A stretch of 64,000 nt of DNA from Paenibacillus sp. URB8-2 (GCF_013393385.1 NZ_AP023239.1:1178001-1242000), one strand, 5' to 3'; numbered from the stretch's first letter, positions 26,858 through 35,510 are shown. Program-made: numbers and translations. Notes: generated by a model not told the origin, from the letters alone.

Positions 26858-27348
26858 TGGAAGCTGAACCGGCAAAAGGGCGGGAAGAAGGCCTTGTTTT
26901 TCGGCTCATGAAAGTGGAGGATATCCCGGATATTCTCGTAATCGAACGGGAAGCCTTTACGATGCCCTGGACGGAAGAAGCCTTCCGCAATGAGCTGACG
27001 CATAACCATTTTGCCAAATACATGATTATGGAATTTGACGGCCGCATTATCGGCTACGCGGGAATGTGGGCGATTGTGGATGAAGCGCATGTCACGAATA
27101 TCGCGCTGCTGGAGGCGTACCGGGGGCGCAAATGGGGCGAAAGGCTGCTGGACGAGCTGATGAAGACCGCTTCCTATCTCGGGATGAAATCGATCACCCT
27201 GGAAGTGCGGGTATCAAACGAAGTCGCCCAGAATTTGTACCGCAAAAAGGGTTTCCGGCCCGCCGGACTCCGCAAAGGATATTACTCCGACAACCGCGAG
27301 GATGCGATGATTATGTGGGCGGATCTGCCCTCATATCTGGATATGTAA
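26854..27348 (+). CDS. rimI: Ribosomal protein S18-alanine N-acetyltransferase RimI
   Basis: A 164-residue GNAT acetyltransferase. Acetyl-CoA binding motif A is seen as VTNIALLEAYRGRKWGERLL, with EREAFTMPWTEEAFRNEL upstream and VRVSNEVAQNLYRKKGFRPA downstream, the RimI signature. The glycine-rich loop reads R-G-R-K-W-G, slightly off the usual R-x-x-G-x-G/A. Its start overlaps the tsaB stop. It lies between tsaB and tsaD as in many Bacillota. Confidence 0.92.
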   Translation: MMEAEPAKGREEGLVFRLMKVEDIPDILVIEREAFTMPWTEEAFRNELTHNHFAKYMIMEFDGRIIGYAGMWAIVDEAHVTNIALLEAYRGRKWGERLLDELMKTASYLGMKSITLEVRVSNEVAQNLYRKKGFRPAGLRKGYYSDNREDAMIMWADLPSYLDM

Positions 27349-27385
27349 TAGCGTACAGGGTTATGGAAGGAAGAGTGGGATTGGA

Positions 27386-28435
27386 ATGAAGGACGAAACG
27401 GGCGCTGAAAAGCCTGTCTATATATTGGCGATTGAAACAAGCTGCGACGAGACGTCGGCGGCTGTCGTAAAGAACGGCTACGAAGTACTGTCAAACATCA
27501 TTTCCAGCCAAATTGAAACCCACCGCGCTTTCGGCGGGGTAGTGCCCGAAGTGGCCTCCCGCAAGCATGTGGAGGTTATTACCCTGATCGTTGAAGAGGC
27601 GCTTGCCCGGGCGGAAATATCGCCGGATAGGCTGGACGCAGTGGCGGTAACGCAGGGCCCGGGCCTGGTCGGAGCTTTGCTGGTCGGCGTTGTGGCCGCC
27701 AAAGCGCTCGCGCTGGCCTGGAATAAGCCGCTGATCGGGACGCATCATATCGCCGGACATATTTACGCGGGCCGGCTGGTGAAGGAACTGAAGTACCCGT
27801 GCATGGCGCTGGTAGCTTCCGGAGGGCATACGGAGCTGGTCAGTCTGGAATCCGAAGGGCGCTTCCGGATCATCGGGCGCACACGCGACGACGCGGTCGG
27901 CGAGGCTTACGACAAGGTAGCCCGGGCGCTCGGGTTCCCTTATCCCGGAGGCCCGCATGTGGATAAGCTGGCGCATGAAGCGGTGGAAGCGGCGGCGCTC
28001 CCCCGGGTATGGCTGGAGCCGGACTCCTACGATTTCAGCCTCAGCGGCTTGAAGTCGGCGGTCCTGAATCTCGTGAACCAGAGCCGGATGAAAGGGCAGG
28101 AGCCCGATGCGGCAGCTATCGCCCGGGGATTTCAGGAGTCCGTCGTCGAGGTGCTGGTCGAAAAAGCCGTCCGCGCCGTCCGCGCCACCCATGCACGGCA
28201 GCTGCTGCTCTGCGGCGGGGTCGCCGCGAACCGGGGTCTGCGTGAAGCGCTGACGGCCCGCTGCGAAGATGAGGGCATCGAACTGATCATCCCTCCCGCC
28301 GTCTACTGTACGGATAACGCCGCCATGATTGGCGCTGCGGCCTACACAAAGTGGCGGCATGACGGCGGCACGCCGCTGGATATGGTAGCCGATCCCGGCT
28401 TCTCTCTTGAAAATTGGTCGGTACAGACCTATTGA
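27386..28435 (+). CDS. tsaD: tRNA N6-adenosine threonylcarbamoyltransferase TsaD
   Basis: TsaD transfers the threonylcarbamoyl group to A37. The 349-residue protein has ILAIETSCDETSAAVVKNG at the start, the metal-binding HHIAGHIYAG (H-x3-H), ASGGHTELV, DDAVGEAYDKVARALGFPYP, and LCGGVAANRGLRE before a final Asp in CTDNAAMIG. The ATG follows GGAAGAGTGGG. Its TGA stop codon is overlapped by the -35 box of the T-box promoter, so tsaD ends the operon and a new transcript starts at once. Confidence 0.95.
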   Translation: MKDETGAEKPVYILAIETSCDETSAAVVKNGYEVLSNIISSQIETHRAFGGVVPEVASRKHVEVITLIVEEALARAEISPDRLDAVAVTQGPGLVGALLVGVVAAKALALAWNKPLIGTHHIAGHIYAGRLVKELKYPCMALVASGGHTELVSLESEGRFRIIGRTRDDAVGEAYDKVARALGFPYPGGPHVDKLAHEAVEAAALPRVWLEPDSYDFSLSGLKSAVLNLVNQSRMKGQEPDAAAIARGFQESVVEVLVEKAVRAVRATHARQLLLCGGVAANRGLREALTARCEDEGIELIIPPAVYCTDNAAMIGAAAYTKWRHDGGTPLDMVADPGFSLENWSVQTY

Positions 28436-28461
28436 CAGCAGGGAAGGTCCGCGCGTATAAT
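28432..28461 (+). promoter_or_regulatory. Consensus promoter of the tandem T-box leader
   Basis: A perfect TTGACA (28432-28437) and a perfect TATAAT (28456-28461) separated by 18 bases. The -35 box overlaps the tsaD stop codon. Initiation is expected near 28468. No second promoter of this quality lies before the downstream T-box. Confidence 0.85.
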
Positions 28462-28467
28462 CGTGGC

Positions 28468-28852
28468 AATCATAATGACAAACGCGATGATCGGAAACAG
28501 TAGGGTAATTCCGGGGATAAAGAGAGCTGCGGGGCGGTGCGACGCAGCCGAAGGAGACCTGAACTCGTCCGGGAGCGGAGCGGCGGAATAAGTGCATGTC
28601 TGGCTGGAATCATCATTAGCCAGGCGTCAACCCGGCAGTGCACGGCCGGGGGGAAGTACGCCGTTACGGGTCGTCCCCGTGAAAGGACGGTCACACGGAA
28701 AGGAGGAAGCCTTCAGGCTTTACCGGACCGGATGACAGCAAAGTGGATATCTCGAAGAAACCTGTCTGTTCGCAGGAGAGCTGAGATATCAACAAGAGTG
28801 GTACCGCGAAGGCACAGCCTGTCGTCTCTTGAAGAGACGACGGGCTTTTTTT
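28468..28852 (+). ncRNA. T-box riboswitch 1 (leucine specifier CUC)
   Basis: A 5' leader with all T-box elements: an AGTA motif (ACAGTAGGG), the Stem I distal region AGAGAGCTGCGGGGCGGTG, the specifier stretch CTGAACTCGTCC with CTC at 28564-28566, a long Stem II/III region, the T-box AGAGTGGTACCGCG (about 28795-28808), and a terminator in which 28817-28830 pairs with 28832-28845 before seven T. The bulge TGGT pairs with tRNAs having discriminator A, consistent with tRNA-Leu. It senses uncharged tRNA. No gene lies between it and the second T-box. Confidence 0.9.
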
Positions 28853-28876
28853 GTTTAAATAAATGATTGCTAAGAC

Positions 28877-29264
28877 AGCATAACGCGATGAACGGGAGCA
28901 GTAGAAGGAAAGATGGCATGCAGAGAGCTGCGGGTCGGTGCGACGCAGCGGCCACCACCTTTGAATCTCGCCCGGGAGCGTAAGCGGCGGAAACCGCAGC
29001 TTGCAGCCCTGCTGATTTGGAATCCGGGAATGGCCATCCGGGTATTCTGGCAGCAGGCCAAGCAGCGGCGGGTACGCGGCTTACGGATTGTCCCCGTTAC
29101 CGGACATTCTCTGCAGGACGCCGCTCGAATGGTGCGGCGCTTCAAGAGAAGATAAGCTGGACGCAGCCAGGGAAAATGCATGAATTCCCGTTTAGGCGCG
29201 TCAAGAAGAGTGGTACCGCGGAGGGGAAACCCGCCGTCTCTTTGAAGGAGACGGCGGGTTTTTT
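28877..29264 (+). ncRNA. T-box riboswitch 2 (probably leucine), upstream of leuA-like gene
   Basis: A second, related T-box: GCAGTAGAAG, AGAGAGCTGCGGGTCGGTG, TTTGAATCTCGCCCGGGAGC, then the T-box AGAGTGGTACCGCG (29207-29220) and a terminator pairing 29230-29240 with 29248-29258 before six T. The specifier region has one extra base compared with leader 1, so the triplet is CTC (28967-28969, Leu) or TCT (28966-28968, Ser). The TGGT bulge needs discriminator A, which tRNA-Ser normally lacks (G), and the downstream gene is leuA-like, so Leu is favoured. Confidence 0.88.
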
Positions 29265-29270
29265 GCGTTC

Positions 29271-29407
29271 AAATATAAGAAATGTATAAGCCGTGCGCTT
29301 ATCATTGGGTCTTATATTTCTACGAGAAACGGTACCTAAAAGCGATACTCGTATCGCTACTTCGGAAGCTTAAGCTCCCTAAAAGGACGGCGAAGCCGTT
29401 TCTTCTT
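29271..29407 (+). repeat. Dispersed hairpin repeat, copy C (diverged, 137 bp)
   Basis: AAATATAAGA (29271-29280) pairs with TCTTATATTT (29310-29319), with an inner ATAAGC/GCTTAT stem, followed by TACGAGAAACGG, an AGCGATAC/GTATCGCT hairpin replacing the middle of the other copies, and the shared end GGACGGCGAAGCCGTTTCTTCTT (29385-29407). It sits between the T-box 2 terminator and the leuA-like start, so it is part of that mRNA leader. Confidence 0.8.
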
Positions 29408-29472
29408 GTCAACACAACATGAATATAACGCTTAAAGCAGGCTTAAAACTTTAAATTCGGGAGGAATTCACA

Positions 29473-30651
29473 ATGATTGTACAGCCGCGAAAGAAAATTC
29501 ATATTTTCGATACGACGCTGAGAGACGGGGAGCAGGCGCCGGGCGCAAGCCTGACACCGGAGCACAAAATGGTGCTCGCCGGCAAGCTCGCCGAGCTTGG
29601 GGTGGATGTGCTGGAGCCGGGATTTCCGGTCTCAAGCCCCGGAGATTTTGCGGCGGTGCAGGCGATTTCCCGCCAAATCCGGAACGTGGAAATTTGCGGC
29701 TTTGCCAGGGCCGTCAGAGGTGATATCGATGCGGCCGTCAAGGCGACGCAGGATGCGGAGAGACGGCGCATCCATCTGTTTATTTCCTCGTCCGACATCC
29801 ATCTGCGCCATCAGCTGCGCAAGACCCGGGCCGAGGTCGTTTCGACGGCGCGGGAAATGACCGCATACGCCCGCCAGTTCTGCGATGCCGTGGAGTTTAC
29901 GGCCATGGACGCCGCGCGCACGGGCATCGACGACCTGATTGAAATGGTCGAGGCGGTCATTGAGGAAGGCGCGACGATTATCAATCTGCCGGACACCGTA
30001 GGCTATGCTCTGCCGCAGGAATACGGCGAGATGTTCCGCCGGGTGCGGCAGGGAGCCAGAGGCGGCGATAAGGTCAGCTACAGCGCCCACTGCCATAACG
30101 ACCTGGGCCTGGCGGTTGCCAATAGCCTTGCCGCGATTGCCGGCGGCGCGACACAGATCGAAGTGACCGTCAACGGGATCGGAGAGCGGACGGGCAACTG
30201 CGCAATGGAGGAACTGGCGATGGCGCTGGAAACCCGGGGAGAGGCGCTGAACGCGGCTACGGGGCTGGCACTGGGCAAGTTGTACGAAACTTCGCGCCTT
30301 GTCAGCGAGACGATGCATTTTCCGCTTGCTTATAACAAGCCGGTCGTCGGCCGGAACGCCTTCCAGCATGAATCGGGCATTCATCAGGACGGGCTGCTCA
30401 AAGACCGCAGCACCTATGAAATTATGGACCCGGAACGTCTCGGCATTCCCCGGAGCATGATCATTCTGGGCAAGCATTCCGGCCGGCACGCCCTGAAGGA
30501 CCGGGTCGCCAAATACGGCATCACCCTGCAGCCTGCCGAACTGGAGGAATTGTACGAATCCTTCAAGGCGATTGCCGACCGCCAAAAGACCGTTAGCGAC
30601 GACCAACTGCTGCAAATGGTAAGCCAATCCACCGGCCGGCTTTTACCCTGA
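29473..30651 (+). CDS. 2-isopropylmalate synthase-type enzyme without regulatory domain
   Basis: A 392-residue Claisen-condensing TIM-barrel enzyme of the LeuA/homocitrate synthase family. It shows [40 protein letters not shown] (metal-binding H-x-H), [15 protein letters not shown] and [13 protein letters not shown]. Family LeuA proteins usually have about 510 residues, the last 120 being the leucine-binding regulatory domain; this one ends after the short linker region, so leucine feedback at the protein level is probably absent. The ATG follows GGGAGGAATTC. Control by two leucine-type T-boxes supports a role in leucine synthesis; homocitrate or citramalate synthase activity remains possible. 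Confidence 0.85.
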   Translation: MIVQPRKKIHIFDTTLRDGEQAPGASLTPEHKMVLAGKLAELGVDVLEPGFPVSSPGDFAAVQAISRQIRNVEICGFARAVRGDIDAAVKATQDAERRRIHLFISSSDIHLRHQLRKTRAEVVSTAREMTAYARQFCDAVEFTAMDAARTGIDDLIEMVEAVIEEGATIINLPDTVGYALPQEYGEMFRRVRQGARGGDKVSYSAHCHNDLGLAVANSLAAIAGGATQIEVTVNGIGERTGNCAMEELAMALETRGEALNAATGLALGKLYETSRLVSETMHFPLAYNKPVVGRNAFQHESGIHQDGLLKDRSTYEIMDPERLGIPRSMIILGKHSGRHALKDRVAKYGITLQPAELEELYESFKAIADRQKTVSDDQLLQMVSQSTGRLLP

Positions 30652-30673
30652 TCGGCGCATCGCAAGCCGGCGC

Positions 30674-30710
30674 AGCCCGCTGCCCTTCACAGGGCGGCGG
30701 GTTCTTTTTT
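30674..30710 (+). terminator. Terminator of the leuA-like gene
   Basis: AGCCCGC-t-GCCC pairs with GGGC-g-GCGGGTT across TTCACA, followed by a T-run ending at 30710. Confidence 0.85.
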
Positions 30711-30814
30711 GAAATATCAGGTTAAGGATAAGCTTCGCGCTTATCCTTAACCTGATATTTTTACGAGAAACGGATGCCTTCCTCTTCCAGAGGACGGCGA
30801 AGCCGTTTCTTCTT
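30711..30814 (+). repeat. Dispersed hairpin repeat, copy B (104 bp, identical to copy A)
   Basis: Base for base the same as 12679-12782, again starting directly after a terminator T-run: a 22-bp perfect stem with loop TTCGC, then ACGAGAAACGG and the GGACGGCGAAGCCGT hairpin ending TTTCTTCTT. Full identity between copies 18 kb apart points to recent spread or gene conversion. Confidence 0.9.
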
Positions 30815-30859
30815 ACATAAATCGCGGATCGGTCCATAGAGGGACGTTTTTTGTCAAGC

Positions 30860-31118
30860 TGTGGACAAGGTTATCCACATATTCCGTCTAATCTGTGCAA
30901 AAATCGTGTAATGTCAGCATTCAAGCCAGTTTTTTTAACACCAGAAACAGGGAATAAGTTTTCAACAGAAAGCTGTAAAAAATGTGGATAATGTGGATAA
31001 TGCGGTGGATAAAAAAGTCTTGACAGCACAAATAGCGATTTGACGCATAAAAAAGGACCCGAAGGTCCTTTTTTTGGTAATAGTTATACACGATATCTGG
31101 GGACAACCTTGTGGATAA
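30860..31118. other. DnaA-box cluster in a convergent intergenic region
   Basis: Four perfect DnaA 9-mers (TTATCCACA or its complement TGTGGATAA) lie at 30871-30879 (+), 30983-30991 (-), 30992-31000 (-) and 31110-31118 (-). Near matches lie at 30860-30868 (TGTGGACAA), 31004-31012 (GGTGGATAA) and 31084-31092 (TTATACACG). The first pair forms an inverted repeat and the second a direct tandem. The flanking genes converge and each has a terminator, so these boxes are unlikely to control a promoter. No dnaA, dnaN or other origin gene is nearby. A DnaA-titration or replication-timing locus is inferred. Confidence 0.75.
31049..31075. terminator. Terminator of the ABC-F gene (bidirectional)
   Basis: AAAAAAGGACC (31049-31059) pairs with GGTCCTTTTTTT around CGAA. 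It is symmetrical and lies within the DnaA-box cluster, 60 bases beyond the ABC-F stop on the minus strand. Confidence 0.85.
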
Positions 31119-31135
31119 TTATTTAGGATCTGATC

Positions 31136-33094
31136 CTAATTCGCATCGTCAGCCAGAACTTCCCATTCGCTAAAAAATTCGGCGAGCCGCTGTTTTTTTT
31201 CATTTAAATCCCGTTCATGCTCCTGCAGCGCCATATAGTCCTGGTAAATCTCCGGCTTCGTCATCTCCGTTTCGATTGCCGCGATGTCTTCTTCCAGCTT
31301 GGCGATAGCGTTCTCCAGTTCGGTCAGCCGCCGCTGACGGCCCCGTTCCTCGCGTTTGGCCTGTTTGTCGGTTTCGTATGAAGCGGCGCCTCCTTTATCG
31401 GCAGCTGCCCCCCCTCTTTCAGCGCTATTCGAAGGAGAAGACGCCACACTCCCGGCATCCTCGCTGGCGAGATCCTCCAGTTCTCCTTTTTTCGCGATAT
31501 AGTCGTCGTAATTTCCGAGATAAGGGTTGATTCCGTCCGGATGAAGCTCCAGCACACGCTCGGCCATTTTATTCAGGAAATAACGGTCATGGGAGATAAA
31601 GAGCAGGGTTCCTTCAAAATCGATCAGCGCGGATTCGAGCACCTCGCGGCTGACAAGGTCGAGATGGTTGGTCGGTTCGTCGAGAATAAGCATGTTCGCG
31701 CCCCGCAGCATTAGCTTGGAGAGCGCCACCCGCGCTTTCTCGCCGCCGCTGAGCGCGGCTATTTTCTTCTGCACATCTTCGCCGCTGAACAGGAAATTGC
31801 CGAGAATCGTCCGGATTCGCGCCTCCTCCAGCATCGGATATTCGCTCCAGAGCTCCTCCAGTACAGTATTCTTCGGATTCAGCCGGGTCTGTTCCTGGTC
31901 GTAGTAGCCGATCTTCACCTTGGCTCCCCAGTTCACGCTTCCGGCGGACGGTTCGCGGGTGCCGATCAGGCATTGCAGCAGAGTCGACTTGCCGATGCCG
32001 TTCGGACCGATCAGGGCGGCTGTCTCGCCGCGGCGAAGTTCGAAGGACGCATGCTTGAACAGAGGATCGCCCTCTCCGAAGGCTACGGCGACTTCCCTGA
32101 CCTGCAGCACTTCCCTGCCTGAATGAAACGCCGGTTCGAAGGAAAAGTTCGCTTTTTTCAGCTCGCCGGGCGGCCGATCGATCCGGTCCATTTTTTCCAG
32201 CGCCTTGCGCCGGCTCTGCGCCCGTTTCGTTGTGGAGGCCCGCACGATGTTGCGCTGCACGAATTCCTCCATCTTGGCGATCTCGTCCTGCTGCTTCTCG
32301 TACTGTTTGAGCCTGCTCTCATACTCGGCGGCCTTGAGATCCACATAGCGGCTGTAATTGCCCGTATACCGGCGGGACTCATGCCGTTCGATTTCCACAA
32401 TGGCCGTCACCAGCCGGTCAAGAAAATAGCGGTCATGGGATACGACCAGTATGCCGCCGGAATAACCGCGCAGATAGTCCTCCAGCCAGGTCAGCGTTTC
32501 GATGTCCAAATGGTTGGTCGGTTCGTCCAGCATCAGCAGGTCGGGAGCCTGGAGCAGGATGCGGGCGAGCGCGAGGCGGGTCTTCTGCCCTCCGCTTAAG
32601 GTCGAAATCGGCGTGTCGGCAGGGAAGTCCCCGAAGCCCATTCCATGAAGTACGCTGCGGATGCGCGTATTCATTTCATAGCCGCCGTGGTCCTTGAACC
32701 AGTCCGACCGCATGGCATATCGTTCAAGCAGCTCCTCATAGCGTTTCTCGTTCTCCGCCGCTGCCGGATCGGCAATTTGTTCCTCAAGCTGCCGCAGTTC
32801 GGCCTCCGCCTCGATTAGGGGCGCGAATACGGCCAGCATTTCCTCATGAATGGTGCGGTCAGACTGCAGCCCGCTGTTCTGGGCCAGATACCCGACCGTC
32901 GTTTCCTTGGATTTATAAATTTGACCGCCGTCATAGGACAGCTCTCCGGCCAAAATTTTAAGCAGGGTCGACTTGCCGGCTCCGTTGACGCCGACGAGCC
33001 CGACCCGTTCTTTCTCGTTTACCTGCAGGTTGATGCCTTCCAGCACGGGCTGGATGCCATATAATTTCGTGATTCCTGACGCTTGAAGAAGCAT
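31136..33094 (-). CDS. ABC-F family ATPase (YdiF-like ribosome-associated factor)
   Basis: A 652-residue soluble protein with two ABC domains and no membrane domain. Walker A motifs GVNGAGKSTLLKILAG and GPNGIGKSTLLQCLIG, signatures LSGGQKTRLALAR and LSGGEKARVALSK, and Walker B LLMLDEPTNHLDIET and MLILDEPTNHLDLVS are all intact. The domains are joined by the charged ABC-F linker (about residues 238-310, containing TTKRAQSRRKALEKMD) and followed by a coiled-coil C-terminal extension, as in B. subtilis YdiF. ABC-F factors act on the ribosomal E-site. ATG 33094 lies 11 bases after GGAGG. It keeps the ydi-block position next to tsaD but is inverted relative to it. Confidence 0.92.
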   Translation of the reverse strand: MLLQASGITKLYGIQPVLEGINLQVNEKERVGLVGVNGAGKSTLLKILAGELSYDGGQIYKSKETTVGYLAQNSGLQSDRTIHEEMLAVFAPLIEAEAELRQLEEQIADPAAAENEKRYEELLERYAMRSDWFKDHGGYEMNTRIRSVLHGMGFGDFPADTPISTLSGGQKTRLALARILLQAPDLLMLDEPTNHLDIETLTWLEDYLRGYSGGILVVSHDRYFLDRLVTAIVEIERHESRRYTGNYSRYVDLKAAEYESRLKQYEKQQDEIAKMEEFVQRNIVRASTTKRAQSRRKALEKMDRIDRPPGELKKANFSFEPAFHSGREVLQVREVAVAFGEGDPLFKHASFELRRGETAALIGPNGIGKSTLLQCLIGTREPSAGSVNWGAKVKIGYYDQEQTRLNPKNTVLEELWSEYPMLEEARIRTILGNFLFSGEDVQKKIAALSGGEKARVALSKLMLRGANMLILDEPTNHLDLVSREVLESALIDFEGTLLFISHDRYFLNKMAERVLELHPDGINPYLGNYDDYIAKKGELEDLASEDAGSVASSPSNSAERGGAAADKGGAASYETDKQAKREERGRQRRLTELENAIAKLEEDIAAIETEMTKPEIYQDYMALQEHERDLNEKKQRLAEFFSEWEVLADDAN

Positions 33095-33399
33095 GACAAA
33101 TGAAACCTCCACCCTATAAGACTTCGCTGCGGCCGGCGATTCTGGCACTGTGCCGCTTTTGGACCTTTATTCCTAATATTAGTGTACATGAAAAGACTTT
33201 TTTGCGCGAGGTTAAAGGGTTCCGGGGGCGTCTTGGCGAATTCGGAGCAACAGTGGTAAACTGGAGGTAAGGATTTGCCCTGTAATGAAAGACATTTATT
33301 CCGCTTCCGGCCGAGGGATACGGCTTCGCCTTAAGCGGGAATCTATAAATCTTGACCAACGAAGGATAACGGCAAGACGATTATTAAGGAGGCAGAAGG
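33095..33399. other. Intergenic region upstream of ABC-F and cyclo-ligase genes
   Basis: This 305-base divergent gap carries no ORF I trust. TTCCGCTT (33299-33306) can pair with AAGCGGGAA (33333-33341), and ACGGCTTCGCC at 33320-33330 is the complement of the GGCGAAGCCGT core of the dispersed repeat, possibly a relic in opposite orientation. No clear consensus promoter was found for either gene. Confidence 0.4.
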
Positions 33400-34053
33400 T
33401 TGAAAGACGTGGACTTGCAGCTTCCCGCCTACAAGCGCGCGCTGCGCCGAAGCGCCGCCTCTGTCCGTGACGGAATACCTCCGCGGCGAAGAGAGGAGTT
33501 GTCCTCGCTCGTATGCCGCCATGCATGGAGATTGCTGGATGAGACTTGCGCGGACTCGCTTATGGTCTACGTTCCGTTCCGCTCCGAGCTGGATACGCGC
33601 CCTTTGATTGAGCGGTGCTGGAAGGAGGGGCGCAGAGTCATTCTCCCCCGCGTCCATGGCGATTCCGGGGAGCTGTCCCTGCACGGCGTAGAATCATGGA
33701 GCGAGCTTGCCCAGGGAATGTTCGGCATTCCGGAGCCCGCGGAGACCTATTCTGTAATCGAGGAAGGAAGCGAGCCGCCGGTAGTTTTCGTTCCGGGTCT
33801 GGCCTTTGATGCCAGGGGAGGGCGGCTTGGATACGGCCGTGGCTATTATGACCGGCTGCGGGCCCGCCTTTCCGGAGCCGCGGCGCCCGGCACGCAGAAG
33901 AATTCGGTGTGGATCGGCCTCGCTTACGGAGCGCAGATCTTGCCCGAGGTGCCCATGGAAGCCCATGACGCTTTTATGGACATGCTGATTACCGAGAAAG
34001 GAATACTGCACTGCACTGCCGAAGGAAAGGGGGTTGACGCAAGATGGAGTTGA
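33400..34053 (+). CDS. 5-formyltetrahydrofolate cyclo-ligase
   Basis: A 217-residue enzyme that converts 5-formyl-THF to 5,10-methenyl-THF using ATP. Family motifs are present: [43 protein letters not shown], and the phosphate-binding [20 protein letters not shown], followed by [18 protein letters not shown]. The start is TTG 33400 after GGAGG. The C-terminal 15 residues extend beyond the usual end and overlap moaC by ten bases. Position next to moaC is common in Paenibacillus-type gene orders. Confidence 0.92.
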   Translation: MKDVDLQLPAYKRALRRSAASVRDGIPPRRREELSSLVCRHAWRLLDETCADSLMVYVPFRSELDTRPLIERCWKEGRRVILPRVHGDSGELSLHGVESWSELAQGMFGIPEPAETYSVIEEGSEPPVVFVPGLAFDARGGRLGYGRGYYDRLRARLSGAAAPGTQKNSVWIGLAYGAQILPEVPMEAHDAFMDMLITEKGILHCTAEGKGVDARWS

Positions 34054-34520
34054 CGCATTTCAACGGTCAGGGAAGAGCCCGCATGGTTGACGTGAGCGAC
34101 AAGGAAGTGACCAAGCGCGAGGCGACCGCGCAGAGCAAGGTGACGATGGCGCCGGAAACGCTGGACGCTATCAAAGCCGGAGCCGTCGGCAAAGGCGATG
34201 TGCTTGCCGTCGCCCAGGTCGCCGGCATTATGGCCGCCAAGAAGACGGCCGACTGGATACCGATGTGCCATCCGCTGCCTTTAACGGGCATCGATATCCG
34301 ATTTTCGGACAACACCAAAGATGAACTATATATAGAAGCGACAGTTAAGACCACCGGCAGGACGGGAGTTGAAATGGAGGCGCTGACAGCCGTCTCCGCC
34401 GCCGCGCTGACGGTGTATGACATGTGCAAGGCCCTGCAAAAGGACATGATCATCGGGCCGACGCTGCTTGCGTCCAAGACCGGCGGCAAGAACGGCGACT
34501 ATGCACGGGAAGAAGCGTAG
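34044..34520 (+). CDS. moaC: Cyclic pyranopterin monophosphate synthase MoaC
   Basis: MoaC closes the cyclic phosphate to form cPMP in molybdenum cofactor synthesis. The 158-residue protein reads [20 protein letters not shown] at the start, then [20 protein letters not shown] (active-site M-C-H-P), [16 protein letters not shown] and [13 protein letters not shown], all diagnostic. The ATG overlaps the cyclo-ligase 3' end, implying coupling. moaB follows 42 bases later. In B. subtilis the gene after this is rex; here it is moaB. Confidence 0.96.
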   Translation: MELTHFNGQGRARMVDVSDKEVTKREATAQSKVTMAPETLDAIKAGAVGKGDVLAVAQVAGIMAAKKTADWIPMCHPLPLTGIDIRFSDNTKDELYIEATVKTTGRTGVEMEALTAVSAAALTVYDMCKALQKDMIIGPTLLASKTGGKNGDYAREEA

Positions 34521-34562
34521 TTCATATCAGTACATAATGAACATAGAGAGGAAGGAGAACCT

Positions 34563-35048
34563 ATGGCGTGGAAGACAGCAATCCTGACGGCCAGCGACAA
34601 GGGGGCCCGGGGCGAGCGGGAGGATACGAGCGCCCAAGTCATCCGCGAACTGGTGGAGGAGGAGCTTGGAGGAGAGATCGTAGAGTACCGGATTGTTCCC
34701 GATGAGCCGGATGAAATTATTGCGGCTCTCATCGAATTGACCGATTACTTTCAGGCCGATCTGGTGCTGACCACAGGCGGCACCGAGCTGGCGATCCGGG
34801 ACGTGACGCCGGAAGCGACGCGCCGGGTTGTTGAACGGGAAGTGCCGGGTATGTCGGAGGCGATGCGCAGTACGGTGATGCAGAAGAATCGCGCCGCCAT
34901 GCTGTTCCGGGGGATCTGCGGCATCCGCGGCCGAACGCTGATCGTCAATCTTCCGGGCACGCCGAAGGGTGTGCATGAGCATTTAGCCGCCATTATGGAT
35001 CAACTGCCGGAGGCGCTGCTGATGGTGACCGGACAATACCGGCAGTAA
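34563..35048 (+). CDS. moaB: Molybdenum cofactor biosynthesis protein MoaB/MogA
   Basis: A 161-residue MoCF-domain protein for adenylylation of molybdopterin. It has AILTASDKGARGEREDTSAQ, VPDEPDEIIAALIEL, LVLTTGGTELAIRDVTPEAT (molybdopterin-binding TTGGTG region with E-L in place of G-x), and IVNLPGTPKGVHEHL. The ATG follows AGGAAGGAG. A single MoaB/MogA protein is usual in Bacillota. The 120-base gap to tatA carries no terminator that I can see. Confidence 0.92.
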   Translation: MAWKTAILTASDKGARGEREDTSAQVIRELVEEELGGEIVEYRIVPDEPDEIIAALIELTDYFQADLVLTTGGTELAIRDVTPEATRRVVEREVPGMSEAMRSTVMQKNRAAMLFRGICGIRGRTLIVNLPGTPKGVHEHLAAIMDQLPEALLMVTGQYRQ

Positions 35049-35238
35049 CGCTTTCGAATCGTAGAATCGCAGGTTTACTTACAGATCGTAGGGTTGCTGA
35101 CTATGCCATCTTCTCCAAACAACTGCTTCCGTTTGGGTTTCGACACAGATTACAGATGCAAGTGTGATCTAAGTTATGGTACTATATAATTGTCGAAAAC
35201 GGTATCACGAACGGAATAGGGAACAAGGAGGAATGAAC

Positions 35239-35472
35239 ATGTTAAACGGTATTGGGGCTCCGGGTATTATACTGCTTGTCATTCTGGCGCTGCTGCTCTT
35301 TGGTCCGAACAAGCTGCCCGAATTGGGCCGTGCAGTTGGAAGAACCTTCCGTGAGTTCAAGGAAGGGACCCGCGATATGATTGCCGACTCCGAGCCGGAG
35401 GTCAAGAGCGAAGCTCCTGCACCGGCGGCGCAGAAGGCACCCGTTTCCCTGGAGAAGCGTTTGCCCGAATAA
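35239..35472 (+). CDS. tatA: Twin-arginine translocase subunit TatA
   Basis: A 77-residue TatA/E protein: a short N-terminus, one span (IGAPGIILLVILALLLFGP), the hinge GPNKLPELGRAVGRTFREFK amphipathic helix, and an acidic/Ala-Pro tail. TatA oligomers form the path for folded proteins across the membrane. ATG 35239 lies seven bases after AGGAGG; ATG 35233 is too near the site. It pairs with tatC after a terminator-like hairpin, as tatAy-tatCy in B. subtilis. Confidence 0.94.
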   Translation: MLNGIGAPGIILLVILALLLFGPNKLPELGRAVGRTFREFKEGTRDMIADSEPEVKSEAPAPAAQKAPVSLEKRLPE

Positions 35473-35510
35473 CATCAACATCCGCAAGGTTAAATGATAA
35501 GACTGCACGC

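Noticed and set aside
28877..29264. Serine-specific T-box
   Set aside because: TCT can be read after GAA, but the TGGT bulge pairs with discriminator A, not the G of tRNA-Ser, and the regulated gene is leuA-like.
30860..31118. Chromosomal or plasmid replication origin
   Set aside because: DnaA boxes are present, but there is no dnaA, dnaN or rep gene, no obvious AT-rich unwinding element with DnaA-trio, and the surroundings are ordinary chromosomal genes.
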